Assembly (NCBI GenBank): GCA_037968515.1
Contig: JBBKVQ010000451.1
Span: forward strand, 1 to 29,501
Reading direction: 5' to 3'
DNA length: 29,501 nucleotides
From: JBFFMO01 sp037968515
GTDB lineage: Bacteria > Myxococcota_A > Bradymonadia > Bradymonadales > Bradymonadaceae
The translations under genes and the position numbers were made by a program. Each line of letters begins with the position of its first letter. The first letter of the stretch is position 1. The notes under the pieces were generated by a model, which was given only the letters and a program-made list of their open reading frames with translations, did no database searches and was not told the origin of the DNA. Of this stretch, positions 16,225 through 24,215 are shown piece after piece.

Positions 16225-16512
16225 ATGTGGAAGAAATACGAAATAGTCACTTTTCGAAGCAATACTGGAGAATTGTATTCCAATGATTACAAAATGTTCC
16301 CCAACCTCGGCTCCGGCTAAATCATTAAGAAATTGCAGTCGGAAATCGGTGAGAGCTTTACACTGCTCGTCCACCTCGATATCTTAAAATACGATCGTTT
16401 TCGTATCTCGGAAGTGGCCACTCAGATCGCCAAGAATATGCAGCAAAATGGACTTCTGGTTTAGACCGATGAAACGGCGTGGGATCGGACGATTTTCCTT
16501 CCACACGAGTGA
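16225..16512 (+). pseudogene. Decayed small gene with two in-frame stop codons
   Basis: From the ATG at 16225 one frame reads as protein-like sequence for 95 codons with only two interruptions: TAA at 16318 and TAG at 16462, ending at TGA 16510. Pieces are MWKKYEIVTFRSNTGELYSN..., then IIKKLQSEIGESFTLLVHLD..., then TDETAWDRTIFLPHE. Both stops are one transition away from Gln codons (CAA, CAG). The stretch with FRISEVATQIAKNMQQNGLL looks like a helix-turn-helix followed by a turn, so it may be the relic of a small DNA-binding protein. It abuts the next gene (start 16516). No ribosome site is visible. It could alternatively be chance coding-like sequence; similarity to a living relative would settle it. 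Confidence 0.5.
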
Positions 16513-16515
16513 TGT

Positions 16516-18186
16516 ATGAGCACCCGAAGTCATGAAATTAATTTGAGTTTAGTCCGATTTAATTCGGAGACGGATCTAGGAGAGTTGCGTGCGCTCTTGA
16601 AATTGATGAATGTTTTGCATCCTTCACAAAGCGAACTGGAGTTTTTACGTGAGAATGCCGCGATCATCGCGGCGGTAGGACTTTCGGAGGAGTTAATCGC
16701 GGCAGTAAACGCATCACGCGCCGCATTTCCCGAATTGGTCGAACAAATCGAAACGTTAGTGAATTTGATGTTTCAACCCGTTCAGGCCGCCGTCACCCTG
16801 AAATCCATGGCTTTCCACGATACGATGCGAGGGCTCGACGTTATTAATGCCTGCAATCGCGGCGACCTTGCTGGTGGGATTCTAGCTGCGGAGAGTCAAG
16901 GCTGGTTTCTTGAGGATGCTGATTTGCCTCATGCACTGGCATACTCAGTTTGGCTCCTTTTGATGATGGAGCGAAGCGATGAGGCTGACGTTCTCGCGGA
17001 TACTTGGCGCGAGCGGCACTTTGGGAAGTCGCCGCGTGGGGACTATCAGATACTTCAGGTGCAAGCTCTCTTGGCTTCCGCCAAAGATGACTTCACGTTG
17101 GCGGTTCGTCTTCTTGAAGAGGCGGAGATTGTTGCTCGGTCCAGTGATTTTTCGATCGAGGCGATGTTCGTCCAGGCTCGTCTCGTGTCCGCATATGCTC
17201 AAGCAGGACAAGAGGAAGCCGCGCGCGAGCTCAGCAGCGCTTGGCCGCCTTTTGACGAAAACTCAAAGGTCGACGCGGTAAGAGCTCTTGCGCGTGCTGA
17301 AATCTCGATTATCGCAGGCGATTGGAGTGCGGCCGAGGAGGCAACAGACTTTCTGCTCATGTATCATCGACGAAATCCAATCTATCGAATCTATACCCTC
17401 TTTCTCCGAACGATTTCGGCATCTGAAGACACTTTTGAATCCCGGTTCAATGCGTTCAGCGAGGCAGTGCCCCGACATCCAAGTCGACGCATGCTGAGGC
17501 GTTTCGCCGATCTCGACAGACTTGTTCAGGCGGGGCTTTGTAACCCTCGTACGGCAGAGGTTGTGTTTATCTCAAAGACGCGCAAAGTTCATTATGGCCT
17601 TGCCCGCGTTTGGTTCCCCCCCGCGGTCCAGAAGACCGGTGTTTTTGTTGATTGTGTTCGCAAGATGTTGTTCTTTCACGGCCGAGGCCCCTTCGAGCCC
17701 CGGGTGTGTCCACGGCGTTTTGACGTGCTCGTTGCGGTCCTAAAGGCTCCAGACATGAAGCTGTCGGTGGCTGATACGTTCCAATTGGTTTGGGGAATGC
17801 CATACGATGCGGGCCGTCACGAGAACAAGGTGCACGTGACGGTGCACCGCCTCAGACGGCAACTGGACGAACTTGTGGGTGAGCCACTGCATTCAATCCG
17901 CATCCGCGATGGCTTCCTTGAAATGCACCCAGATATTGACTGTTTTATTCTGGATTTCCCCACTGCTTCAGAAGCTTCTTTGCCAAGCCAGTCGCTGACC
18001 GATCAGATTGCCATGACGCTTAAAGGATCGGTCATATTGCCCCCACGCGAGCTCGAAGCGCTGCTACGTGTAGGTCGGTCAACGCTACGAGCCGCTCTAC
18101 AGGAAATGCAGGCGAATGGCGTCGTCGAAAAAGTGGGAAAGGGACGTTCGACTTGTTATCGACTTTGTGTCGAATCCGACGATTGA
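16516..18186 (+). CDS. Transcriptional regulator with helical-repeat sensor and two DNA-binding domains
   Basis: A 556-residue, soluble, probably cytoplasmic protein. Residues ~1-100 are helical. About 105-330 consists of TPR-like helical pairs (Ala/Leu-rich, with repeated A-x-x-L-L and EEA patterns). About 393-470 is an OmpR/PhoB-type winged helix: FEPRVCPRRFDVLVAVLK at its start, the recognition helix near NKVHVTVHRLRRQL (437-450), and the RIRDGFLEM hairpin. A second winged HTH of GntR/MarR-like size lies at about 507-551 (RELEALLRVGRSTLRAALQEMQANGVVEKVGKGRS). No receiver domain or phospho-acceptor Asp context is seen, so it is not a classical response regulator. It precedes the kinase-TonB module and may control it across the long gap that follows. 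ATG is directly downstream of the decayed gene. Confidence 0.8.
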   Translation: MSTRSHEINLSLVRFNSETDLGELRALLKLMNVLHPSQSELEFLRENAAIIAAVGLSEELIAAVNASRAAFPELVEQIETLVNLMFQPVQAAVTLKSMAFHDTMRGLDVINACNRGDLAGGILAAESQGWFLEDADLPHALAYSVWLLLMMERSDEADVLADTWRERHFGKSPRGDYQILQVQALLASAKDDFTLAVRLLEEAEIVARSSDFSIEAMFVQARLVSAYAQAGQEEAARELSSAWPPFDENSKVDAVRALARAEISIIAGDWSAAEEATDFLLMYHRRNPIYRIYTLFLRTISASEDTFESRFNAFSEAVPRHPSRRMLRRFADLDRLVQAGLCNPRTAEVVFISKTRKVHYGLARVWFPPAVQKTGVFVDCVRKMLFFHGRGPFEPRVCPRRFDVLVAVLKAPDMKLSVADTFQLVWGMPYDAGRHENKVHVTVHRLRRQLDELVGEPLHSIRIRDGFLEMHPDIDCFILDFPTASEASLPSQSLTDQIAMTLKGSVILPPRELEALLRVGRSTLRAALQEMQANGVVEKVGKGRSTCYRLCVESDD

Positions 18187-18647
18187 AAAGAACTCAGTCA
18201 GAAAATAAACTAATAAATTATGTAATAATTTGTAAGGCTATTCTGTTGCCGGAACTCTCAACCATCTTGCGTTCGATGACGTAAGGTCACCGGCTTTTGC
18301 GCGTGCGGCGAGCACGGGCCTTTATATTCTTAGACCAAATAGTCTTTTCCTGAGATGTCTTCAGGTGTTTGGGTAATCGCGTTCGCCGAATTAAACTGTT
18401 TAAAAATGTCATTAATCGTAATTTAATATCGCAATCGGCCTGCGTGATTATGCTCATGATACAAGGCTAAACACATGGGGGCTGTAAGAAAAAGTAAGTT
18501 GTTTTCAACGCTTTGCGCACGTAGCGTTACTCCTAACCTTATGTCTCACGAGTATTAAGTCACGGCGATCGACCTGAATGGGTCGCTGAACGTTTGTTTT
18601 GCTGATGTTTGGCAAGAACACAGGGACGTTTTGGAATTAGGCCAAAT
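18187..18647 (+). promoter_or_regulatory. AT-rich 461-base intergenic region with palindromes
   Basis: No coding frame is convincing. Visible dyads are AAATTAT-GTA-ATAATTT (18215-18231), a branched hairpin GCCGG...CCGGC followed by TTTT (18248-18298, inner stem CTTGCGT/ACGTAAG with one G-U; a possible weak terminator of the regulator gene), and a perfect 13-base palindrome TTAAAC-T-GTTTAA (18391-18403). The lower GC content than its neighbours and the position between a regulator and a downstream gene run suggest a promoter/operator region for the kinase-TonB module. No specific -35/-10 pair can be assigned with confidence. Confidence 0.5.
18248..18298 (+). terminator. Possible weak terminator after the regulator gene
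   Basis: Outer arms GCCGG (18248-18252) and CCGGC (18290-18294) are followed directly by TTTT (18295-18298). Between them CTTGCGT (18266-18272) pairs with ACGTAAG (18279-18285) through one G-U pair. The T-run is short and the outer stem encloses 37 bases, so confidence is low. Confidence 0.3.
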
Positions 18648-19742
18648 ATGACAGACGATCACTCTAAAAATCCGGAACGCACATTTCGAATGTCGCGTGA
18701 GGCTCTTATGGAGCACTTCCAATCAATGCAGAAGGATCGGCTTTCTTCAGGCGGCGAGGATACCTGTCGACTTTCGCGGGCTGAAGTGATGACGCAGTTG
18801 AACCGCGCGGCTGCGATGCCGTCCGGTGACGGCTCGTATGACGACAGCACCAAGGGCATTAGCAGACACGACCTGGCTTTCCTGCGTGACAGTTCATGGT
18901 CACCGACGGCCCCTGGCGCAGCGATTGTCTCTCGGAAACTCGAAAAAAAGAGAAATAGGTCGGGCGAACCTGAGTTCCTTGATGATTTTGAAGATACCGG
19001 CGTCCTACTCGATGACTTGGATAGCATGGAGAAATTGGACGTCTTGCTTGAGCGACTCGGGATCGCTAACGAAATCGACATTGTGCCTGATGATGAGGAT
19101 ATTGCCTGGCAATTGCCCGTGACGCCGGTCGAGGAAGTGGCGGCGCTTGGCCCTCAGATTCGCGAGGAGGAGTTGGTCGAGGTGTCTGCGGTCGCGATCA
19201 ACCTGCCGGAACCTCCCCAGATTATGCCAGCCGAGAAGGCAGCGATTGTCGAAGCGATCTTGGAGCCTTTGGTCGCGGGACCGCAGATGGTGGAAGCGAT
19301 CTTGGAGATTGTGGTCATGGCACCGCTTGGCAATTCTTATGAACCAGAAATGCTCCACGAACAAAACCTGTCAGGGCTGATGCTAGAACAGGACGACACC
19401 GCGTCGGCACAACGCGAAGGTGAAGTGCGGCGAGGGCCGCTTGTCTTCAGTTATACGTGCGCGCTCGCGACCGGCGTGCTTGTGGTCATTTACCCCGAAG
19501 CCCTCTTGCTCTCGGTCGTCAGCATCTGTGGAGGCCTTGGCCTTCTTTTCAGCCTCAAACGCGACCCCGCTGAAATGCTTCTCTTTGCCGCGGGTCATGT
19601 GGTCATTTGCGGCTTAGTTGGCGCAGTCCTCGCCGGATTTGGCTCTCTTGAATACGCGGCTGCTGCCGGAATGATGTCGTTGATCACTCTGATCGGACTG
19701 CTGATCTCCCGGCCCAGTTTCGACAAACCTGCAAAAATTTGA
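18648..19742 (+). CDS. Membrane protein of unknown function, neighbour of kinase
   Basis: A 364-residue protein I do not recognise. The first ~270 residues are hydrophilic and acidic, with an early segment RMSREALMEHFQSM whose pattern recurs at LSRAEVMTQLNRA (a possible internal duplication), an Asp/Leu-rich stretch near 110-140 and an Ala/Glu/Pro-rich part (about 165-245) containing two copies of a VEAILE repeat. The last ~85 residues hold about four membrane helices. The likely topology is a long cytoplasmic N-terminus anchored by C-terminal helices, which would make it accessible to the kinase encoded 19 bases downstream. ATG at 18648 is preferred over the TTG at 18609; the ribosome site is weak. 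It may be a substrate or anchor of the kinase; this is inference. Confidence 0.6.
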   Translation: MTDDHSKNPERTFRMSREALMEHFQSMQKDRLSSGGEDTCRLSRAEVMTQLNRAAAMPSGDGSYDDSTKGISRHDLAFLRDSSWSPTAPGAAIVSRKLEKKRNRSGEPEFLDDFEDTGVLLDDLDSMEKLDVLLERLGIANEIDIVPDDEDIAWQLPVTPVEEVAALGPQIREEELVEVSAVAINLPEPPQIMPAEKAAIVEAILEPLVAGPQMVEAILEIVVMAPLGNSYEPEMLHEQNLSGLMLEQDDTASAQREGEVRRGPLVFSYTCALATGVLVVIYPEALLLSVVSICGGLGLLFSLKRDPAEMLLFAAGHVVICGLVGAVLAGFGSLEYAAAAGMMSLITLIGLLISRPSFDKPAKI

Positions 19743-19761
19743 CTCGACCAGGCAGAACGTG

Positions 19762-21852
19762 ATGACGGAAAAAAAGAAAAACACTTCTAAAATCGGGGAG
19801 CTCGGTGCCGAAGATTCGGAAGTCGATCTCCAATTGAATCCAGATAGCCTCCTTGGCACAACTGTGGCCGGGCGTTACGAGATTATGCGCTGTATTGGCG
19901 TTGGCGGCATGGGCGTTGTCTTTCTCGCCCATCAGGTGGGATTGGGGCGTGAGGTCGTCGTCAAAGTCATGAAGGCAAGTCAATCCGGTGATCAAGAGGC
20001 CCGGGCGCGATTTGAACGAGAAGCCCAAGGGCTCAGCAAACTGGACCACCAGAACATCGTCCATGTCTACGACTTCGGGCGTGACCGCGACATGTATTAT
20101 ATTGCGATGGAATTCGTGGATGGGGAGACACTCTCAAGGTTCATGCGTCGCAGCGATTCGATGGATTTTGCAACGTTTGGACCGATCGCGATTCAGATCG
20201 TTGGCGCATTAGCCGAGGCGCATCGTAACGGGATCATTCACCGCGATATCAAGCCCGGAAATATCATGCTCTGCAATCGGCAGGGTTTTCCAAGCTTCGT
20301 GAAAGTCCTCGATTTCGGCCTCTCAAAACTCATCAATAATCGCAATGATGTGACCAAGAAGAACGACCTGATTGGGTCCGCTTCTTTCATGGCTCCTGAG
20401 CAAATTCTGGGCAATGCACCTGTGGACGAGCGCGTGGATGTGTACGCACTGGGCGTGCTCTTCTTCTTCATGCTCTCGGGCAAACGCCCATTCGAGGGCG
20501 ATGATGACATCTCCATCCTCTATCATCAGGTGCATACACCTGCGCCCCAGCTCAATGAACTTTTGCCTGCACGCCATGACGTTCCACACGAGGTCTCCCT
20601 CCTCATCGCTCGCTGCCTCCGCAAGTCTCCAGAGGACCGACCTCGTGACGCTGGGGAGTTGATCCTGTTGCTTCGAAACGGAGTCGAAAATTCCTCCCTA
20701 TTGCGCACTCCGTGGGGGAGTCCCGGGGAATTCACGCCGTTTCCTCGCCCCAAAGCCGATGCAATCTACATGAACCAGCCACACGCACCGCCAGAGAAAT
20801 CCGACAAGAAAGGCATGATTCTCGGACTCGCGCTGCTTGCGATTCTGGCGCTCTCAGGGGCGATCTATTTTGGCCTTAGCGCCAGAGACCCAGAACCCGC
20901 AATTCCGGTGGATGTTTCGAAGGTCGACGAGGTTGCTGATGACAAAGCGGTTGCTAAGGAAGGCGACAAGTCAGGTATAGCGCGCGGTCTGCGTGTGGCC
21001 GGTCTTTCGGCCTTGGAGTCTGGGGACTACGAGGACGCCGTCAAAAACTTCGCACGCGCATTGCAGATGGGGGGCGCGGGTGATGACGTTCCTGAACTTC
21101 TGGAGATCGCGCGGTCCTTAATGGACAAATCCGGGGAAAAGTCCCCACCGACTGTGGCTACGACCCAAGAGGTCAAAGCCGTCGCTCCCACTACTGCGCC
21201 GTCGAGAGCCCCGGCTCCAGCGCGGAGTCGAACACGGACTCGGTCCGCGCCGTCGTCCAAACCGACCGCTGAGGAAAAGGAAGAGGCGCCCATGGGAATG
21301 ATGTTGATTGCATCCAGCCCAAACGGCATTGTTTTCAAGCTTGATGACAGTGACGGCGGCGTAACTCCGGCGAAATTATCTGCGTCAGTAGGCACCCATA
21401 AAATCACCTATTTCAAAGACGGCGAAGTCGTAACCACGCGGACGCTTGAAGTCCGGGAGGGGAGTCTCGCGATTGCGGACGTCGATATTGCCGCCCTTAT
21501 GGCTCCGAAGGTCGTGGAAGCCGTCGACGAGGCTCCAACCAAGCCCGCAGATACCGTCGTGGAACGTTCCGCCACTGTTGAGCCACCGCGTGCTGTCGTG
21601 GCCACCCCGACCCCAACTTTAATTATACCCAAGAACACCCCTAAAGCTTCAGAGATCGGGGAATTATTGGTTCAATCGCCCAACGTTTACGGCGAGATTT
21701 ATGTGAACGGTAAGTCCGTCGGCTTTCCTCCGATGGTGGTCAAGGGGGTCCTGATCGGGCCGGCAAAAATCGAAATCAAAGTTGATGGAAACGTCCGCCG
21801 AACAAAAGTCGTGCGGGTTAGTGCCAACAAACGAACCACCATTCGTCTTTGA
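19762..21852 (+). CDS. Ser/Thr protein kinase with TPR-like segment and PEGA domains
   Basis: A 696-residue receptor-type kinase. Kinase domain about 38-315: glycine loop GVGGMG (46-51), VVK Lys68, HRDIKPGN (160-167), DFG (184-186) and APE (211-213), all intact. A juxtamembrane region is followed by one helix (about 361-381). The extracytoplasmic part has a TPR-like helix pair (about 404-440, with ALESGDYEDAVKNFARAL), an Ala/Pro/Arg-rich linker, a PEGA-like domain at about 511-566 and a second PEGA at about 632-696 (IYVNGKSVGFPPMVV, typical of the family). PEGA domains are thought to bind cell-envelope or surface components. Start: GTG at 19759 and ATG at 19762 are adjacent; ATG is chosen. 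The stop is 57 bases before the TonB receptor gene, so the kinase may sense or control the uptake proteins. Confidence 0.93.
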   Translation: MTEKKKNTSKIGELGAEDSEVDLQLNPDSLLGTTVAGRYEIMRCIGVGGMGVVFLAHQVGLGREVVVKVMKASQSGDQEARARFEREAQGLSKLDHQNIVHVYDFGRDRDMYYIAMEFVDGETLSRFMRRSDSMDFATFGPIAIQIVGALAEAHRNGIIHRDIKPGNIMLCNRQGFPSFVKVLDFGLSKLINNRNDVTKKNDLIGSASFMAPEQILGNAPVDERVDVYALGVLFFFMLSGKRPFEGDDDISILYHQVHTPAPQLNELLPARHDVPHEVSLLIARCLRKSPEDRPRDAGELILLLRNGVENSSLLRTPWGSPGEFTPFPRPKADAIYMNQPHAPPEKSDKKGMILGLALLAILALSGAIYFGLSARDPEPAIPVDVSKVDEVADDKAVAKEGDKSGIARGLRVAGLSALESGDYEDAVKNFARALQMGGAGDDVPELLEIARSLMDKSGEKSPPTVATTQEVKAVAPTTAPSRAPAPARSRTRTRSAPSSKPTAEEKEEAPMGMMLIASSPNGIVFKLDDSDGGVTPAKLSASVGTHKITYFKDGEVVTTRTLEVREGSLAIADVDIAALMAPKVVEAVDEAPTKPADTVVERSATVEPPRAVVATPTPTLIIPKNTPKASEIGELLVQSPNVYGEIYVNGKSVGFPPMVVKGVLIGPAKIEIKVDGNVRRTKVVRVSANKRTTIRL

Positions 21853-21909
21853 ACCATCCAGATTATGCAAACTCATTGAGCTCCAGAGCTTGATCTTGCG
21901 CAGTGCAAT

Positions 21910-24138
21910 ATGAAAAAGATCCGATATTCGAAATATGCCTTCATGGGTGTACTGGCCATCAGTATTCCGGCAGTGGCTCAAGAGCCAAATCTTGAACCAC
22001 CAGAGTCGGTCACGTCAGATCAACTTGTCCCCGGTCCCTTTGTGGAATCGTCAGTGGAAGCTGAGGTTCCGGCGCCGGTGGAAGAACATGTGTGGGAAGA
22101 AGAATTCACGCCAGCCGAGGAACTGCGTGACTACGTGTCCGTGTCTACAAAATACACGCAGCCGTCCATTGAGACTCCCGCATCCGTTAGCGTGATCACA
22201 CGTCAACAGATCGACCGCGCGGGGTACCGGTCAGTGGGCGAGGCGCTCAGGAGCTTGCCGGGGGTGTATGTTTCGTTTGACCTTGTGAACTATCAGGTCG
22301 GCCTTCGGGGTGCGTTTGGTGGTGCCCGGGCCGGTTCACGTCTTTTAAAGATCATGGTGGACGGCATGCCAATGCCGTTTACACAGGCTGAGACCTACTT
22401 TCTGGGGCCGGAATTCATTCCGATATCGTCTGTTGAGAGAATCGAAGTTCTGCGGGGGCCCGCGTCGTCTCTATACGGCGCAGGCGCCTTTTCGGGCGCG
22501 ATCAACGTCGTGACACGTCGAAGTCCGTACGAAGGCTCAACCACCGTTCATGCGGATGTGCGCGGTTACGGTGGCGGCGGTTCCCAGTCGATCGGGGGAA
22601 TCGATGTCATGGGTGAGGTCACCACAGCCGAGGGTGCCCTACTTCTGTCTGTGTCGGGTTTCTTGGAAGATCGAAGTGGCCTCACCACGCCCGATACCGG
22701 CGCCCCGTTTGGAGTCACCGGAACGAGCGGCACGGATAAGGCGACGCCATTTTCTGTGTATGCGAAGGCCGATCAGCAGCTTTTTGGCGGACGATTCACG
22801 GCACGTGGACTCCTTCAAGGCCATAGCCGCCAGGCGGAATTCGAGTTTCTCTCCCCACTTGGCGAGACGACCACCGGGATTTCTAATTATCGCGTCATGA
22901 CCGGATATGAGCGGGCCTTTGGCGAGGGTTGGTCATTTTCCCTCAATGGTGGTCTTGGTGGGTCCAGTCAGCTTGATTCGGACAAATTCGGCCAAACCGG
23001 AGACAGCTTTTACGTGGAGCGTGACTTGAGTTCGTCCCAGTTCCTCGGGAGCTTGGAGCTGCGTCGCGAATTCGAGAATGGTGGTTTCGCGCTGATTGGT
23101 TTTGACGGATCGACCGACGCTCAAAAACTCCCTACCTACACAGAATATGACCCCACGACGAACACACCTGTGCCGTCGGCGACGCCGAGATTTGGACGGG
23201 AGGTCACGATCAATTCAGGCGGCGCTTTTGCTCAAGTTGTCGTGCCCATTGCAGAAGTAGTCACCATGTCGGCATCGGGCCGCGGTGATTTTAACAGCGA
23301 AGTTGCGGCTCAGGCCGCCGGTCGTATCGCGGCCGTAACGACGTTCTCTCGCCGCTTTGCTCTCAAGCTTATGGGGGGCTCATCGTACAAGGTACCATCC
23401 CCCGAGCAGCTCTACGCCATTCCTATTGTCAATGAAAACGATATCGCCGGCGCACGTGTGGGCGCTGGATACGACCTGAAAACTCAATATCTTTACGGTG
23501 TTGAGGGCGGTATTGAAATCTATCCGACGACTTGGAGCCAGCTCACCGTCACGGGCTTCTACAATCTCTACTTCGATACGATCGGTTACAAGCTTGAGGG
23601 CACTCGTCTTTCTGCGAAAAACTACGACGCCACCAATATCGGGTCTGAGGCTACGGCGCGTGTGTTCTATACCTTTCAGGATGGCGAGAGTTTCATCGAT
23701 TTCGGCAGCTCCCTGAGCCTTCAAAATACCGTAACCGAAGAAGTTCAGGGCGCCTTGACGATTGAAAAAGACTTCCCGGACAATGAAATCGTGCCAACCA
23801 TCATGGTCAAAGGACGCGTCGGCGCACGCGTCGCCCCAATTTATTCGACGTTATTTGTCGAAGTAAATTACCACGGTGAACGGGTCCCATCGCAAAGCAA
23901 TTTGACCGTATCGGGCACCACAACGATGGCAGAGCCTGCCTACTTCCTCGCCCCATATGCGACTTTAAATGCAGCGTATTCAACTACTCCCATCCAGTTG
24001 GGAGGTCCGTTTTCGGTGGCTGCCATGGTCAAAGGGGAGAACCTTCTCGATTCACGATACGCGGAAATCGGTTTCAACGGTGTGGATGTGCCAAGCCTGG
24101 GCCGCACCGTGTGGACGAGACTCACTTTTACGATGTGA
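21910..24138 (+). CDS. TonB-dependent outer-membrane receptor
   Basis: A 742-residue outer-membrane receptor. A signal peptide (about 1-23, cleavage after AVA) is followed by an acidic Pro/Glu-rich N-terminal stretch (24-70), a TonB-box-like DYVSVST (about 73-79), and a plug domain (about 85-205) with the conserved PASVSVITRQQI, ALRSLPGVYVS, SVERIEVLRGPASSLYGAGAFSGAINVVT blocks. The rest is alternating beta-strand sequence for a 22-stranded barrel. Such receptors import siderophores, cobalamin, sugars or other bulky nutrients using TonB-ExbBD energy; the substrate cannot be told here. The C-terminus ends in LTFTM, so the usual terminal aromatic residue is two positions in. No strong ribosome site precedes the ATG; the spacing from the kinase gene suggests one transcript. 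Confidence 0.94.
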   Translation: MKKIRYSKYAFMGVLAISIPAVAQEPNLEPPESVTSDQLVPGPFVESSVEAEVPAPVEEHVWEEEFTPAEELRDYVSVSTKYTQPSIETPASVSVITRQQIDRAGYRSVGEALRSLPGVYVSFDLVNYQVGLRGAFGGARAGSRLLKIMVDGMPMPFTQAETYFLGPEFIPISSVERIEVLRGPASSLYGAGAFSGAINVVTRRSPYEGSTTVHADVRGYGGGGSQSIGGIDVMGEVTTAEGALLLSVSGFLEDRSGLTTPDTGAPFGVTGTSGTDKATPFSVYAKADQQLFGGRFTARGLLQGHSRQAEFEFLSPLGETTTGISNYRVMTGYERAFGEGWSFSLNGGLGGSSQLDSDKFGQTGDSFYVERDLSSSQFLGSLELRREFENGGFALIGFDGSTDAQKLPTYTEYDPTTNTPVPSATPRFGREVTINSGGAFAQVVVPIAEVVTMSASGRGDFNSEVAAQAAGRIAAVTTFSRRFALKLMGGSSYKVPSPEQLYAIPIVNENDIAGARVGAGYDLKTQYLYGVEGGIEIYPTTWSQLTVTGFYNLYFDTIGYKLEGTRLSAKNYDATNIGSEATARVFYTFQDGESFIDFGSSLSLQNTVTEEVQGALTIEKDFPDNEIVPTIMVKGRVGARVAPIYSTLFVEVNYHGERVPSQSNLTVSGTTTMAEPAYFLAPYATLNAAYSTTPIQLGGPFSVAAMVKGENLLDSRYAEIGFNGVDVPSLGRTVWTRLTFTM

Positions 24139-24181
24139 TCAGTGCAGCACCTAAGATTCAACCGAATAACACCCAACATTA

Positions 24182-24199
24182 TGCTGAGTACGCTCAGCA
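24182..24199 (+). promoter_or_regulatory. Intercistronic hairpin with UACG tetraloop
   Basis: TGCTGAG (24182-24188), loop TACG, CTCAGCA (24193-24199) form a perfect 7-bp stem with a UNCG-type tetraloop. It sits between the receptor and binding-protein genes, immediately before the ribosome site AAGGAG (24199-24204). It may stabilise the downstream mRNA or adjust relative expression of the two genes. Structure is seen; role is inferred. Confidence 0.5.
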
Positions 24200-24215
24200 A
24201 GGAGACGAGAATTAC

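Noticed and set aside
16123..16374. Minus-strand 83-codon frame over the MFE 3' end and terminator
   Set aside because: It crosses the intrinsic terminator and the relic gene, with no ribosome site or recognisable motif.
18600..18647. Sigma-54 promoter (TGGCA-like sequence at 18609-18615)
   Set aside because: The required GC element at the proper distance is not present.
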